Assembly (NCBI GenBank): GCA_016795105.1
Contig: JAEUIH010000012.1
Span: 62,001-126,000 of the forward strand
Source: Planctomyces sp.
Lineage (GTDB): Bacteria > Planctomycetota > Planctomycetia > Planctomycetales > Planctomycetaceae
Reading direction: 5' to 3'
DNA: 64,000 nt
Positions 46,443 to 56,017 of the stretch are shown piece by piece (position 1 is the first letter of the stretch; each line of letters opens with the position of its first letter). A model generated the notes under the pieces. That model was not told the origin of the DNA and searched no databases. It worked only from the letters and a program-made list of their open reading frames with translations. The translations under genes were made by a program, and so were the position numbers.

Positions 46443-46706
46443 CTACTCAGCGGCGTCCTTCTTGCCCCAGTTGTACTTCTTCTGGAACTTCTCAACGCGA
46501 CCCGCAGAGTCAACATACTTCATCTTACCGGTGAAGAATGGATGCGAAGCTGCACTGATTTCCACTTTAACCAGCGGGTACTCCTTACCGTCATCCCACT
46601 TCGTAGTCTCTTTTGACTTGATGGTCGACTTCATAAGAAACCGAGTTCCCGTCGATGTGTCCATAAAGACCACATCGCGATACTGGGGATGAATGTCCTT
46701 TTTCAT
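46443..46706 (-). CDS. rpmE2: 50S ribosomal protein L31, type B
   Basis: An 87-residue ribosomal protein that bridges the two subunits. It begins [20 protein letters not shown] and has [20 protein letters not shown], matching the L31 family. The two Cys pairs that bind zinc in type A L31 are absent, so this is the zinc-independent B type, often favoured when zinc is scarce. The tail is Lys-rich. It is the first gene of the rpmE-prfA-phyH series. AGAGG lies only 2-3 nt before the start, an unusually short spacing. Confidence 0.96.
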   Translation of the reverse strand: MKKDIHPQYRDVVFMDTSTGTRFLMKSTIKSKETTKWDDGKEYPLVKVEISAASHPFFTGKMKYVDSAGRVEKFQKKYNWGKKDAAE

Positions 46707-47400
46707 GACCTCTTAAACCTTTAGTTCACGGCAACCAGGTGGCAAGTGCACTCGGTTTTCGCCGCCAAAAAATGAAGCGTTGCCGACGCTGAGATCGAGT
46801 CACCCGAATCACGACGGACGACTCAACAGACGCCGGACCTGAAAATCAAGCCGGGAAGTGTAAACGGGTCCCCGCAAATCGGCAAGCAAAAACACAAATG
46901 TTCAATAATCTCGGTCGGTTTGATTACAATTTTTCAGGGTTTTCAAATCGTTTTTACAGATCGTTGATCCTTTCGAGTCAGAAAAAGCACCGGAAAATCG
47001 GTAATTTGCGTGAAACTCTCCGTTCAGTAAAAGACTGCCGATGAGCGAAAGCTGTTCGCTTTGTTCATCTGCGCGACGGGATTCGTTTCGTCTGCACAAA
47101 GAAGTCACAAAGTGCCGCGATGATCCGGAAATTTCGTCAGAATTTGACGATTTAATCTTCGCTGTGACTTTGTGTAGTTCCAACTCTCACGGAACTCTTG
47201 ATCAAGCGGAACCCAGTTGCCGTTTACGCCGCAGCCCCTGTCTCATCTCTGATTCACTACCTCCGGTAAGGATTCCGGAATTTGTCAGACTGCGAAAACG
47301 GAGCCTCGATTGACGTCTGGCGTCTCACATCTCGGGAAGCCCCCTGAGCGTTGAGCTAACGACGCCAGGTGTCGCTGCCCAAAAACGAGGTATCGCCCGT
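46707..47400. other. Long non-coding stretch between rpmE and the DUF1571 gene
   Basis: Nearly 700 bp with only short open frames of unlikely composition on both strands (for example 46902-47183 minus and 47041-47313 plus). It must carry the divergent promoters for rpmE and the DUF1571 gene. A short inverted pair, CACAAAGT near 47105 and ACTTTGTG near 47166, is visible. I recognise no structured RNA, riboswitch or repeat. Confidence 0.4.
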
Positions 47401-48408
47401 ATGCCGCAAAAGTTTTCTGGTACGACTTCTTCAAAACGTAACACGGCCGCTGCCTGCCTGACAGCTGCCAGTATTGCCCTGTTGTATGCCAGCTTCGATC
47501 CTGCTCCCGCAGGAGAAACCGTTCGCTCTGCAAGTGCCGTCAGCAGTTCTACCCTGGTCTTCTCCGAAGAAGTGCCGCTGCCGCCGGATACAAAACATCT
47601 CACAATTCAGAATGTCAGTCCCGATCAACTGACGCCCGCTACCGAACAAACACCTGCTGTTGTAACGGTGCCCAATGGTTGCGTCCTTTCAAACCTTGAA
47701 GCCATTCAGTTCTCCGCACTGATGCTTCAGGACGGTGCCCGGTTTCTGGAAAACGTTGACACCTACGGCTGCATGTTCGAAAAGCAGGAACGCATTAACG
47801 GTGATCTTGGCGAATCTCAGACAATTGAACTCAAAGTTCGCCACTCACCCAAGTTCAGCGTCTACATGAAGTGGAAAAACGGAGATACCGGTCGTCAATT
47901 GCTCTATAACGAAGAGTATGAAGATGGTCAGATGATCGTAAAACTGGGTGGCCTCAAAGGTCGCCTGATCCCCGGAATCAAACTCGATCCACGCGGTGAA
48001 CGCGCAATGTCAGAGGCTCGGTACCCGGCAACTGAAGCCGGTATCCTCGGCATGCTTCGCCAGATTCTTGCCGTCCGAAAGCAAGATATCGATCGGGGCC
48101 AGGGAGTGACATGCCGCAGATTGGCGAATCAGCAGTTTGATGAACGCGACTGTATGTGCTTCGTCTACGAATACGAGTCAAAAGAGTATTCTGAGGTCTA
48201 TCGCAAATCGATCATCCTGATCGATGCTCGATACCACATCCCTCTCATGGCACGAAACTATACGTGGCTGGACAAAACAGAAGGATTAACTCCCGAACAG
48301 ATCGACGAACAGTCCCTGATCGAAAACTACTCATTCTCCGGGCTGGATTTTGGTCGCGACTTCGTCGCAGAAGAATTCCGCCGCGATTTCCCTAAATATC
48401 GCATGTAA
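47401..48408 (+). CDS. DUF1571 family protein (secreted, planctomycete)
   Basis: A 335-residue protein with a basic start and hydrophobic stretch (TAAACLTAASIALLYASF, residues 16-33) that can act as a signal peptide or anchor. The conserved region begins near residue 108 and includes YGCMFEKQERINGDLGESQT and HSPKFSVYMKWKNGDTGRQL, then YPATEAGILGMLRQIL, as expected for DUF1571. The Tyr-rich beta strands hint at a LolA/LolB-like barrel for lipid binding, which is inference only. GAGG lies about 11 nt before the ATG. It is monocistronic, divergent from rpmE across a long spacer and closed by a strong bidirectional terminator. Confidence 0.82.
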   Translation: MPQKFSGTTSSKRNTAAACLTAASIALLYASFDPAPAGETVRSASAVSSSTLVFSEEVPLPPDTKHLTIQNVSPDQLTPATEQTPAVVTVPNGCVLSNLEAIQFSALMLQDGARFLENVDTYGCMFEKQERINGDLGESQTIELKVRHSPKFSVYMKWKNGDTGRQLLYNEEYEDGQMIVKLGGLKGRLIPGIKLDPRGERAMSEARYPATEAGILGMLRQILAVRKQDIDRGQGVTCRRLANQQFDERDCMCFVYEYESKEYSEVYRKSIILIDARYHIPLMARNYTWLDKTEGLTPEQIDEQSLIENYSFSGLDFGRDFVAEEFRRDFPKYRM

Positions 48409-48440
48409 TCACTGCGACTCCGGCAGCCCTGCAACAAATA

Positions 48441-48480
48441 AAAAGAGGTCAGGTTCTCGTTTGAGGACCTGACCTCTTTT
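48441..48480. terminator. Bidirectional rho-independent terminator
   Basis: A perfect 14 bp stem, AAAAGAGGTCAGGT (48441-48454) with ACCTGACCTCTTTT (48467-48480), and a 12 nt loop. Both flanks supply T residues on the proper strand, so it can end transcription of the DUF1571 gene (+) and of the lipoprotein gene (-). Confidence 0.92.
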
Positions 48481-48508
48481 ACTCTTGCACTCTTGCTTTT
48501 GCAGCAGC

Positions 48509-48979
48509 TTAGTCCTCCAGCTTGAACTCAAACGCATTTTCTCCATCTGCCTTCACTGTGGCAGTCAGTGGCGAGTTCTTACCGTCGGAATACTTCTCTG
48601 GGACGAGTTTCTTAAACTGCATCGCAGGGTTCTTTTTGAACTCCTCCATGATCTTCTGCATGTCCTGTTGCTCATTCTTGGTCACCGTCACAATGAACTC
48701 ACCGGGCGTTGCACCAGAGACTTCGTGTTGCGGGTCAATATATGTCGACAGGGTAAACTCACCGTTGGAATTCGTTGTCCCGCGAGCTGCGAGGACGTCT
48801 TTGTTATCGAGCTTCGACACGAACCCAACCAGAGCATCCGCAAGTGGTTGATCCTTGTATGTAACCTTGCCACTCACTGAGACAGTCTCCGGAATCCTTG
48901 GACCGCCTCCACAACCAATGGAGGCCAGCATTCCGCAGGCCGACAGAAGCGTCAGGATCGCTGAAAATCGGCAGAACAT
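48509..48979 (-). CDS. Lipoprotein with carboxypeptidase-regulatory-like beta domain
   Basis: A 156-residue protein. The first 20 residues form a signal peptide ending MLASIGCGGG, where the Cys can be lipidated; Ser rather than Leu at -3 is a little atypical. The rest resembles the transthyretin-like carboxypeptidase regulatory domain common in planctomycete lipoproteins: VSVSGKVTYKDQPLADALVG, then TTNSNGEFTLSTY and PGEFIVTVTK. Such proteins often follow DUF1559 genes, and here one is directly upstream (112 bp before this start), so co-transcription is likely. ATG 48979 has TGAGG 6 nt before it; the longer frame to 49084 is less likely. Confidence 0.85.
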   Translation of the reverse strand: MFCRFSAILTLLSACGMLASIGCGGGPRIPETVSVSGKVTYKDQPLADALVGFVSKLDNKDVLAARGTTNSNGEFTLSTYIDPQHEVSGATPGEFIVTVTKNEQQDMQKIMEEFKKNPAMQFKKLVPEKYSDGKNSPLTATVKADGENAFEFKLED

Positions 48980-49090
48980 AGTTATCCTCATGAGGCATAC
49001 AATTGATGATTGATGAAGGAACGGTGAATATTGAAGAAGGAACGGCAGCCTGAAGTCCAGGCTGTCGTTCACAACAACAGTCACACAACC

Positions 49091-50173
<1,083 letters not shown>

Positions 50174-50795
50174 CGCTCTGCTCCTCGTAAAAAGCCATGG
50201 ACAAACTCGCCACTCAACGATTTATGCATCGTGTAGAACGACAGCACACAATGGAATAACGCAGGAAACGAAGGCTCGGCCGGTTCTTCTGTGAAAACCG
50301 AACATGGAAACTCGATCAACACTCGCCAATCAATCAGGCATGAAAAATCAGGCGTGAATCAACGAACTCAGATGAATTTATCGAACGAGAAATGTCCGAC
50401 AAAATTCATGGGCAGCAGGCATCCGGGAATCAGGCTCAAAATCATTGACCCTGTCCGCTTAGTTTTCTTGAGTACCTGCTCGAATGTACCCATTGAACAG
50501 AATCCTGTCGATAACACCATTCGCGTTTTCCGGAAATTTGTGATGATGAGCGACCGAACATACTTACGAAAAGGGACTTCCTCCCCTTGGAATTAATAGA
50601 ACCCCTACTACTTAAGTAAATTAGTAAATCATACTTAACTGACTGCCTGCGAAATTCAAATCGCAGCATTTCGAAATGAATCGTATCGAGTATTCAAACG
50701 GCATTGAGTATCCTGCCTGAAGTCTTCCCGGATTCCGTCTGCTCCAAAAATCACCATCTCACACTGACCACATCCATACGAGGGAGTCGACCACC
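50174..50795. other. Divergent non-coding region between DUF1559 and SUMF1-like genes
   Basis: About 620 bp, with an AT-rich island near 50590-50645 that includes two AGTAAAT copies and ACTTAAGTAAATTAG. This is the likeliest place for promoters of the two divergent genes. The open frame at 50291-50596 (+) has no convincing start signal or family features. Nothing else is recognised. Confidence 0.4.
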
Positions 50796-51740
50796 ATGCT
50801 TCTTGATGCACAGCAACGAAACACTTTCCTGTACGTCGCGTGTTGCCTGGCGACCTGTCTCTCGGGCTGCTCCTCGGATTCAGCTGTTGATCCATCTCAG
50901 GCCACTACAACGGAAGTGACACCAACTGAACCGGTCTCCTTCGAATCCATTCCACTCAGCAAAGATTCGTCCTATGAGTCTCCGCCAATCCCCGCAGGCA
51001 CAGAAGCAGGTGAAGTCCGAGAATTCACTGCTCTAAAAATCCGTTTCTGCTGGTGCCCGAGCGGCACATTCCTGATGGGAAGTCCACCGGATGCACTCGG
51101 CAGCGAACGGAATGAACAACAATTCGAAGTCACGCTCTCCAAAGGATTCTGGATCCAGCAAACAGAATTGACCCAGGCCCAGTATCAGGCGTTGATGGGC
51201 GTCAATCCTTCACACTTCCGCGGAGATTCCAATCCTGTGGAAAGCCTGACTCACATGGATGCCAGAGAATTCTGTAAACGACTCTCTCAACTGCCCCCGG
51301 AACAAAAGTCCGGAAACCTGTACCGACTTCCAACCGAAGCCGAGTGGGAATATGCCTGCCGATCTGGTTCAACCACATCGTTCTGCTTCGGCGACGATGA
51401 GTCTCTGCTGGCAGAATATGGCTGGTTCAACGGAAATGCCGCCAGAACGACTCATCCCGTCGGTACCAGGAAGCCCAACGCGTGGAATCTCTATGATATG
51501 CATGGAAATGTGGCTGAATGGTGCAACGACGGGTACGCCGAATATCCAACAACTCCTCAAACGGATCCGATCGGTGCCGATGTCAGTGACCAGATTGTTG
51601 TTCGCGGAGGCGGTTGGTTCTTTGTTCCTCAGAATTCAAGATCAGCACATCGAGACGCCTACCCAGAAGGCGCCCGCTACGTTGGTCTCGGCGCCAGACT
51701 TGTCGCTCAGCCCACCATGCTGAGCCCCGAAACGCCATAA
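50796..51740 (+). CDS. SUMF1/FGE-domain lipoprotein
   Basis: A 314-residue protein with a lipoprotein signal (CLATCLSGCSSDS; lipobox L-S-G-C, Cys 25). After a Thr/Pro/Ser-rich linker the SUMF1 (formylglycine-generating enzyme-like) domain covers about residues 75-305: GTFLMGSPPDALGSERNE, FWIQQTELTQAQYQALMG, YRLPTEAEWEYACRSG, YDMHGNVAEWCNDGY and VVRGGGWF. The pair of catalytic Cys residues of true FGE is not evident near the end (NSRSAHRDAYPEGARYVGLG), so it is more likely a non-catalytic or differently acting SUMF1 protein. AGGGAG precedes the ATG by 9 nt. Confidence 0.92.
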   Translation: MLLDAQQRNTFLYVACCLATCLSGCSSDSAVDPSQATTTEVTPTEPVSFESIPLSKDSSYESPPIPAGTEAGEVREFTALKIRFCWCPSGTFLMGSPPDALGSERNEQQFEVTLSKGFWIQQTELTQAQYQALMGVNPSHFRGDSNPVESLTHMDAREFCKRLSQLPPEQKSGNLYRLPTEAEWEYACRSGSTTSFCFGDDESLLAEYGWFNGNAARTTHPVGTRKPNAWNLYDMHGNVAEWCNDGYAEYPTTPQTDPIGADVSDQIVVRGGGWFFVPQNSRSAHRDAYPEGARYVGLGARLVAQPTMLSPETP

Positions 51741-52008
51741 ATCCTGCCGGAACGCTTTGTCTGACGACGATCTGCCTCAACACAAGGACGCTGGACGGAC
51801 GTCAGTCCCAACAGCAGTCCGGCATTTGCACAAACCGGCGTATATCCTGTAATCTGGTCGCTGGCGCGATGTCACCTTTGCTGAGCGGACGTTGCTTTAC
51901 ATCTGTCTTATCTCCCACCTGCAATCGAAGTCCCCAGTGTCAGATCGCCTCCACATTCAAGAGAACACCACTCAGCATAATGCCCATCCTGCAATTCAGA
52001 GTTCAAAC

Positions 52009-53289
52009 ATGGATCATGGTATTCACTTTCGAATCCTGACTCCCAGAGGTCGCGGTGCTGTGGCAGTCATTGAACTTACGGCTCCCGTGATGTCGATTCT
52101 GATATCTCAACTGGAACGCTTCTTCGTCTCATCCAGCTCTGCAGGACTGACAGATGCTCCGGGAGGCCGAATTGTCTATGGGCGATGGGGCGCCGAAGAT
52201 GTGGTGATTGTAAAATGCGATCAACGTCATTCCCTGAAGCTGGTGGACGTCGCTATGGTTCCCCACCACTCGACAGCAGATCTGCCAGCCGTTGCGGAGA
52301 TTCACTGTCACGGAGGCGTCGCTGCGGTTGACTCGATCATCCGCGATCTTCGCAGTCTGCCCGCAACTCCCTGGCAGGAAGGCCTCTCAAAACGCTCAGT
52401 AACAGAACAACTGAATGAAGCACTGATCAGAACACTGACACGCCAAACTGCCACGTGGATCCTCCGACAGTCCGATGGAAGACTTGATCGGGCACTGAAC
52501 CGTATTCTGCTCCTGTGTCGGTCTCCTGAAGAACCAGGAAACATCTCGTCTGCGATCAGGCACGTTGAAGAACTACTCCGCTGGAGGTCGCTTGCAATTC
52601 ATTTGACTGAACCGTTCCGTGTACTCGTTGCAGGACCGCCGAATGTGGGAAAGTCGAGCCTTGTCAACAGGCTTGTCGGATATGACCGATCGATTGTATA
52701 CGACATGCCAGGCACTACTCGCGATCTCGTTGAAGCACTGACCGTGCTCGACGGATGGCCAGTTCTGTTTGTTGATTCTGCAGGCCTTCGTCAACACTCG
52801 AAAGACACAGTTGAAGAGCTCGGGATCAATTCTGTTCGTTCCGCTGCCTCTGCATGCGATTGCTGTCTGGTGGTGCTCGATTCCACAACTCCATCGTCCG
52901 ACGCAACAATGACCCCCGTAGACGTTGAAGATGATTCCGGCGTTGCACTGGCTGCGGTACTGAACGAACTCCCCGTCCAGCTTCCCATCGCAGTACTCCG
53001 CAACAAGTCCGACCTGAATCCGACTGCTTCCCGCACAATTGCAGAGCCCACAACAGTGCTCGTGGACAAACCGGTCCCAGTGTTTCTGACGTCAGCGAAG
53101 ACTGGTGAAGGGATTGCACAACTGTCCTCGTGGCTCATAACGTCACTCATCCCCGAAACTCCGGATCAGCAACAGGCTCTCCCCGTCGGCAGGCCAATGA
53201 TTGCATCGCTCGAGCAGCTTGCAGAACTTCTCAGGCAGTCTGCTCTTGATGTCGGCGTCTATCCATTGCTGAAGACATTTTCATTCTGA
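52009..53289 (+). CDS. MnmE-like GTPase lacking the C-terminal C-x-G-K motif
   Basis: MnmE is a tRNA-modifying GTPase acting with MnmG on wobble uridines. This 426-residue protein has the MnmE layout: RGRGAVAVIEL at the start and EIHCHGGVAAVDSIIRDL near residue 100 (the tetrahydrofolate-binding N domain), a helical region, and a G domain with GPPNVGKSSLVNRLVG (G1), MPGTTRD (G2), FVDSAGLRQ (G3) and LRNKSDL (G4). The family ends in F-C-I-G-K with a catalytic Cys; here the protein ends LLKTFSF, with a TGA stop just where Cys is expected. It is either a divergent paralogue without modification activity or a truncated gene. The frame can start at TTG 51892, but ATG 52009 matches the family. Confidence 0.85.
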   Translation: MDHGIHFRILTPRGRGAVAVIELTAPVMSILISQLERFFVSSSSAGLTDAPGGRIVYGRWGAEDVVIVKCDQRHSLKLVDVAMVPHHSTADLPAVAEIHCHGGVAAVDSIIRDLRSLPATPWQEGLSKRSVTEQLNEALIRTLTRQTATWILRQSDGRLDRALNRILLLCRSPEEPGNISSAIRHVEELLRWRSLAIHLTEPFRVLVAGPPNVGKSSLVNRLVGYDRSIVYDMPGTTRDLVEALTVLDGWPVLFVDSAGLRQHSKDTVEELGINSVRSAASACDCCLVVLDSTTPSSDATMTPVDVEDDSGVALAAVLNELPVQLPIAVLRNKSDLNPTASRTIAEPTTVLVDKPVPVFLTSAKTGEGIAQLSSWLITSLIPETPDQQQALPVGRPMIASLEQLAELLRQSALDVGVYPLLKTFSF

Positions 53290-53518
53290 GCACCAACGAC
53301 ATCGGGACATTCAGTCCACGGATCATGTTGCATTCCGGCAACAATCGTTGTTGATACGCATCACCGACCGTAAAGCTCCTGAAACAGGGATTCTGAATAA
53401 CGCCTGCGTTTTGATTCAAAATTCGCAGTGAAGCGTTGAACCGGTACGGTAGATGCAATGCCAGTGGAATCGGATAGTTGATCAATTGAGTGGACACCTC
53501 ATTCAGGCGATATCGTTC

Positions 53519-54013
53519 ATGTCAGGAAAACTCTGCAATTTTTCCACAGCTTTGCGGCTCCTGGGTTTCCTGACCGCGGTTGTATCGAGCAGCCAAATTC
53601 CATGCACAGCAGGTATGACGCCTGTACCAGGAAACCTTCTGAATGCTGCGGGGCTCGACCATTCACTCGATGCAGGTCTCTGGAGATCCGAATTTATGGC
53701 ACCTCAGGAAGGCGACTCCGAAAGTGCCGATTCAAAGTCAGAGCCAGGCATCAAACGTCTGCCTCAATTTGATTCTCCGAACACCCGACACAGTATGGCA
53801 TTGACGATACCAATGGAGTCTCTGGCGAACGGATTATCGCCGGAAGCAGACGACGAAGATCCTGCAACTGTCAGCGACTGGGACAATGCAGTGGCGAACC
53901 CAGCGACTGGCGGGAAAAAATCTCAGCAGGTCCCAGGCCCTTCGATCACGTCCTATATTGTAGGTCTTGTTTCAGCCATCGTGATCATTGGCGGACTGGT
54001 CTCAGGGAAATAG
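53519..54013 (+). CDS. Small exported protein with C-terminal membrane helix, function unknown
   Basis: A 164-residue protein with no recognised family. Residues 10-27 (TALRLLGFLTAVVSSSQI) look like a signal peptide with a possible cleavage site near PCTAG. The middle is hydrophilic, acidic and Ser/Pro-rich and looks unstructured. The end SITSYIVGLVSAIVIIGGLV forms a membrane helix followed by only Ser-Gly-Lys. A signal peptide plus a hydrophobic end with a single basic residue resembles protein-sorting or tail-anchor designs, but I see no PEP-CTERM or LPXTG motif. Weak start signals. It lies between the MnmE-like gene and the convergent esterase gene. Confidence 0.6.
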   Translation: MSGKLCNFSTALRLLGFLTAVVSSSQIPCTAGMTPVPGNLLNAAGLDHSLDAGLWRSEFMAPQEGDSESADSKSEPGIKRLPQFDSPNTRHSMALTIPMESLANGLSPEADDEDPATVSDWDNAVANPATGGKKSQQVPGPSITSYIVGLVSAIVIIGGLVSGK

Positions 54014-54043
54014 TCCCCAAGACCATCACCAAAATTACCCGAT

Positions 54044-55288
54044 TCACTGAAAACTGAGATCGAATTCAACAGGATTTGTGCTGTCTCCGACCTCGAGTAC
54101 AACGCTGTCAGCATCGGAAATCGGCACAGCGGTGTCGATTGTTGGCTGAGGTGCAACGTCTCCCATATTGACGAGCATGACCTTGTACTTGCCGGGGACC
54201 AGCCCCGCAGAGGCTGGAATCCTGAAACTCCCCCGCATCACCATACCCCAGCCCACTGGACGATCATCCGATTCAGGTACAAGCGTAATACTGCCCCAGG
54301 GCATTTTATTTCCATTCAGAGAAATACTGCCTTTGACTTCTACCTGTGGTTTGGAATTCAGGAACCCGTTTTGCCGGAGCCAGATCCCGCAAAGCTCGAT
54401 CCACTTTGAAAGTGCCGGGTGTCCATTGGCCAATCCAACACCATGTTGACCATGCTGAAACACATGAAGTTCGGCAGGTACGCCATGTGTCAGGCAGGCT
54501 GAAAACATCTGCACACTGTTCTGGGCAGGTACGGCCGTGTCTTCTGCTGTATGAAAGAAAAAGATCGGGGGTGTCTGTGGAGTGACCTGAGTCTCGTTCG
54601 ACAGGTTTTCGATCAACTCGGGCGATGGGGATTCGCCGAGCAGGTTTCGAACAGATCCCTGATGGGTATAGTCCGACTTGAACGTAACAACCGGATAGCC
54701 AAGTACGGCAAAATCGGGGCGAGACGATTGACGATCCACAACGTCCGTGGCCTCAGGCTTTCCACTGTCAAAGTGAGTGGCAGCCGTCGAAGCAAGATGC
54801 CCACCCGCTGAAAAACCCATAATCCCGACACGAGCAGGATCGACCTTCCATGTTTCCGAATTCGCTCGGACCCAACGGATTGCCCGCTGAGCATCTTCGA
54901 GCGGGACAGGGTGGCGATATGGACTGAGCCGATATCTCAACACAATTGCAGTGACCCCAATTGAGTTGAACCAGCGGGCGGGCTGAACACCTTCATGATC
55001 GACCGCATGAACGCCATACCCGCCCCCCGGACAGATCACTATCGCGGCTCCATTGGCATTTTCGCCAGCCGGATAGACCCAAACTGCCGGCTGATCGGCG
55101 GGTGTCTGCCCCATCGCCCCAGGGGCTCCCTCAGGCCAAAGCAGCACGGGCTCCTGCGATTCTGCATTCGACTCAGCATGCATACTACCGCCAAATGTCA
55201 CGTTGTGGCTGGCGACGAACGCCATAAATCCGACCAAAGCGATTCTCCCCAAACGAACTGCCACACTCTGAAACGCTGAACTCGACAT
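54044..55288 (-). CDS. Secreted alpha/beta-hydrolase (carbohydrate-esterase-like) with extra beta domain
   Basis: A 414-residue exported enzyme. A signal peptide (VRLGRIALVGFMAFVASHNV, residues 11-30) precedes an alpha/beta-hydrolase domain (about 50-310). It carries ICPGGGYGVHAVDHEG (oxyanion loop), GIMGFSAGGHLASTAATH (nucleophile Ser in G-F-S-A-G), HTAEDTAVPAQNS (Asp) and HGQHGVGL (His). This set resembles acetyl-xylan-esterase-like and BD-FAE proteins often found in polysaccharide-degrading planctomycetes. A C-terminal part (about 315-414), VKGSISLNGNKMPWGSITLV, is a carboxypeptidase-regulatory-like beta domain, an uncommon attachment. GAGGAG lies 6 nt upstream. Probably removes acyl groups from algal or plant glycans outside the cell. 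Confidence 0.9.
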   Translation of the reverse strand: MSSSAFQSVAVRLGRIALVGFMAFVASHNVTFGGSMHAESNAESQEPVLLWPEGAPGAMGQTPADQPAVWVYPAGENANGAAIVICPGGGYGVHAVDHEGVQPARWFNSIGVTAIVLRYRLSPYRHPVPLEDAQRAIRWVRANSETWKVDPARVGIMGFSAGGHLASTAATHFDSGKPEATDVVDRQSSRPDFAVLGYPVVTFKSDYTHQGSVRNLLGESPSPELIENLSNETQVTPQTPPIFFFHTAEDTAVPAQNSVQMFSACLTHGVPAELHVFQHGQHGVGLANGHPALSKWIELCGIWLRQNGFLNSKPQVEVKGSISLNGNKMPWGSITLVPESDDRPVGWGMVMRGSFRIPASAGLVPGKYKVMLVNMGDVAPQPTIDTAVPISDADSVVLEVGDSTNPVEFDLSFQ

Positions 55289-55828
55289 GTTAACTCCTCA
55301 ATCAAACCCGCGATCCCACAGCACGTGTCCAAACACCGCGACAAGTGTGGACGAACCACCCATAAAATCCAATCAATGCCCTCCAATTGTTGCCCGCGTC
55401 TCCGACACGCGACTACCCCTGCACGCCTCTTCTAACGCGATTGGTAACCACGAAATACACGAACCAAACGAAAAAGCAAAAAGCGAGTACTGGTGCGGTT
55501 CCTTCGCGTGCTTCGTGCTCGTGCTCAGGAATAACGGTGCTCGTGCTCGTCATCGACAGCGAATGGCACGGGTTTGGTGGTGCCCCTGAGTGTGTAACTG
55601 GTGATAGAACGGCGGCCTGAAATGCCGAAGCAAGGGGAACCGATTACGAGCACCGCTGCGGTTAGCACGAGCACGATGGGACGGAATGATCTTTCAGCCA
55701 GAACCGTCGCTATTGTTTCATTCCCGTTATCGGGCGATCCTGCATCCCCTGCGATTCATCCGTGTCATCCGCGTAGTCCGTGGTTAAAAAACGACATCCC
55801 TGCCTTCGATTCGAATTCAAACAGCCGC
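55289..55828. repeat. Non-coding island of dispersed-repeat sequence
   Basis: No credible gene in 540 bp. Three stretches look like members of widespread intergenic repeat families. The first is GGTAACCACGAAATACACGA and following bases (55443-55473) together with CCTTCGCGTGCTTCGTGCTC (from 55501). The second is alternating GTGCTCGTGCTCGT-type sequence (55515-55550), with inverted partners CGATTACGAGCACCG (55641) and TTAGCACGAGCACGATGG (55662). The third is ATTCATCCGTGTCATCCGCG followed by TAGTCCGTGGTTAAAAAA (55754-55790). They flank an apparently broken antitoxin gene and suggest a spot that collects repeats. Confidence 0.6.
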
Positions 55829-56017
55829 TCAATTCCCTCGACTGAACTTGGTTGCGGATGAGCGAAGCGAAGCCGCGCTGAGTGATTCAAGGATGCCATC
55901 CAAACTCAGGAATACCACGGGCGCAATCCGAATGGACTTTCCGTCTGTGGTCAGTTCAACCTGGGACTCAGGTGCAATCTTGAGTAAATCCAGGATGGGA
56001 CGATCTAAGTACATCAT
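55829..56017 (-). pseudogene. AbrB/SpoVT-type antitoxin, short or eroded
   Basis: The 62 codons starting MMYLDRPILDLLKIAPESQV, then ELTTDGKSIRIAPV, match the second half of AbrB-like antitoxins, whose family form reads roughly H-G-N-S-L-A-L-V-I-D-x-P-I-L-D-L-L. The leading G-N-S strand needed for DNA binding is missing or scrambled: upstream in frame one reads ENGSPLASECSRT. The start ATG overlaps the TGA of the 78-residue frame at 56014-56250 in the pattern ATGA, which would be typical of a coupled gene pair. No PIN or MazF-type toxin is adjacent. I lean to a remnant of a toxin-antitoxin locus but a short working protein is possible. Confidence 0.35.

Noticed and set aside
46902-47313. Open frames of about 90 codons on both strands between rpmE and the DUF1571 gene
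   Set aside because: Composition is not protein-like, there is no ribosome site, and they overlap one another antisense.
50291-50596. 101-codon plus-strand frame between the DUF1559 and SUMF1-like genes
   Set aside because: No recognisable features or start signal; it lies in the region that should hold two divergent promoters.
53280-53340. Selenocysteine read-through at the TGA of the MnmE-like gene to restore F-C-I-G-K
   Set aside because: The codons after TGA do not continue as I-G-K, and no obvious hairpin follows.
55289-55828. Short frames such as 55287-55589 and 55601-55861 on the plus strand as small genes
   Set aside because: They run through repeat-type sequence and into the antitoxin-like segment antisense; no start signals.
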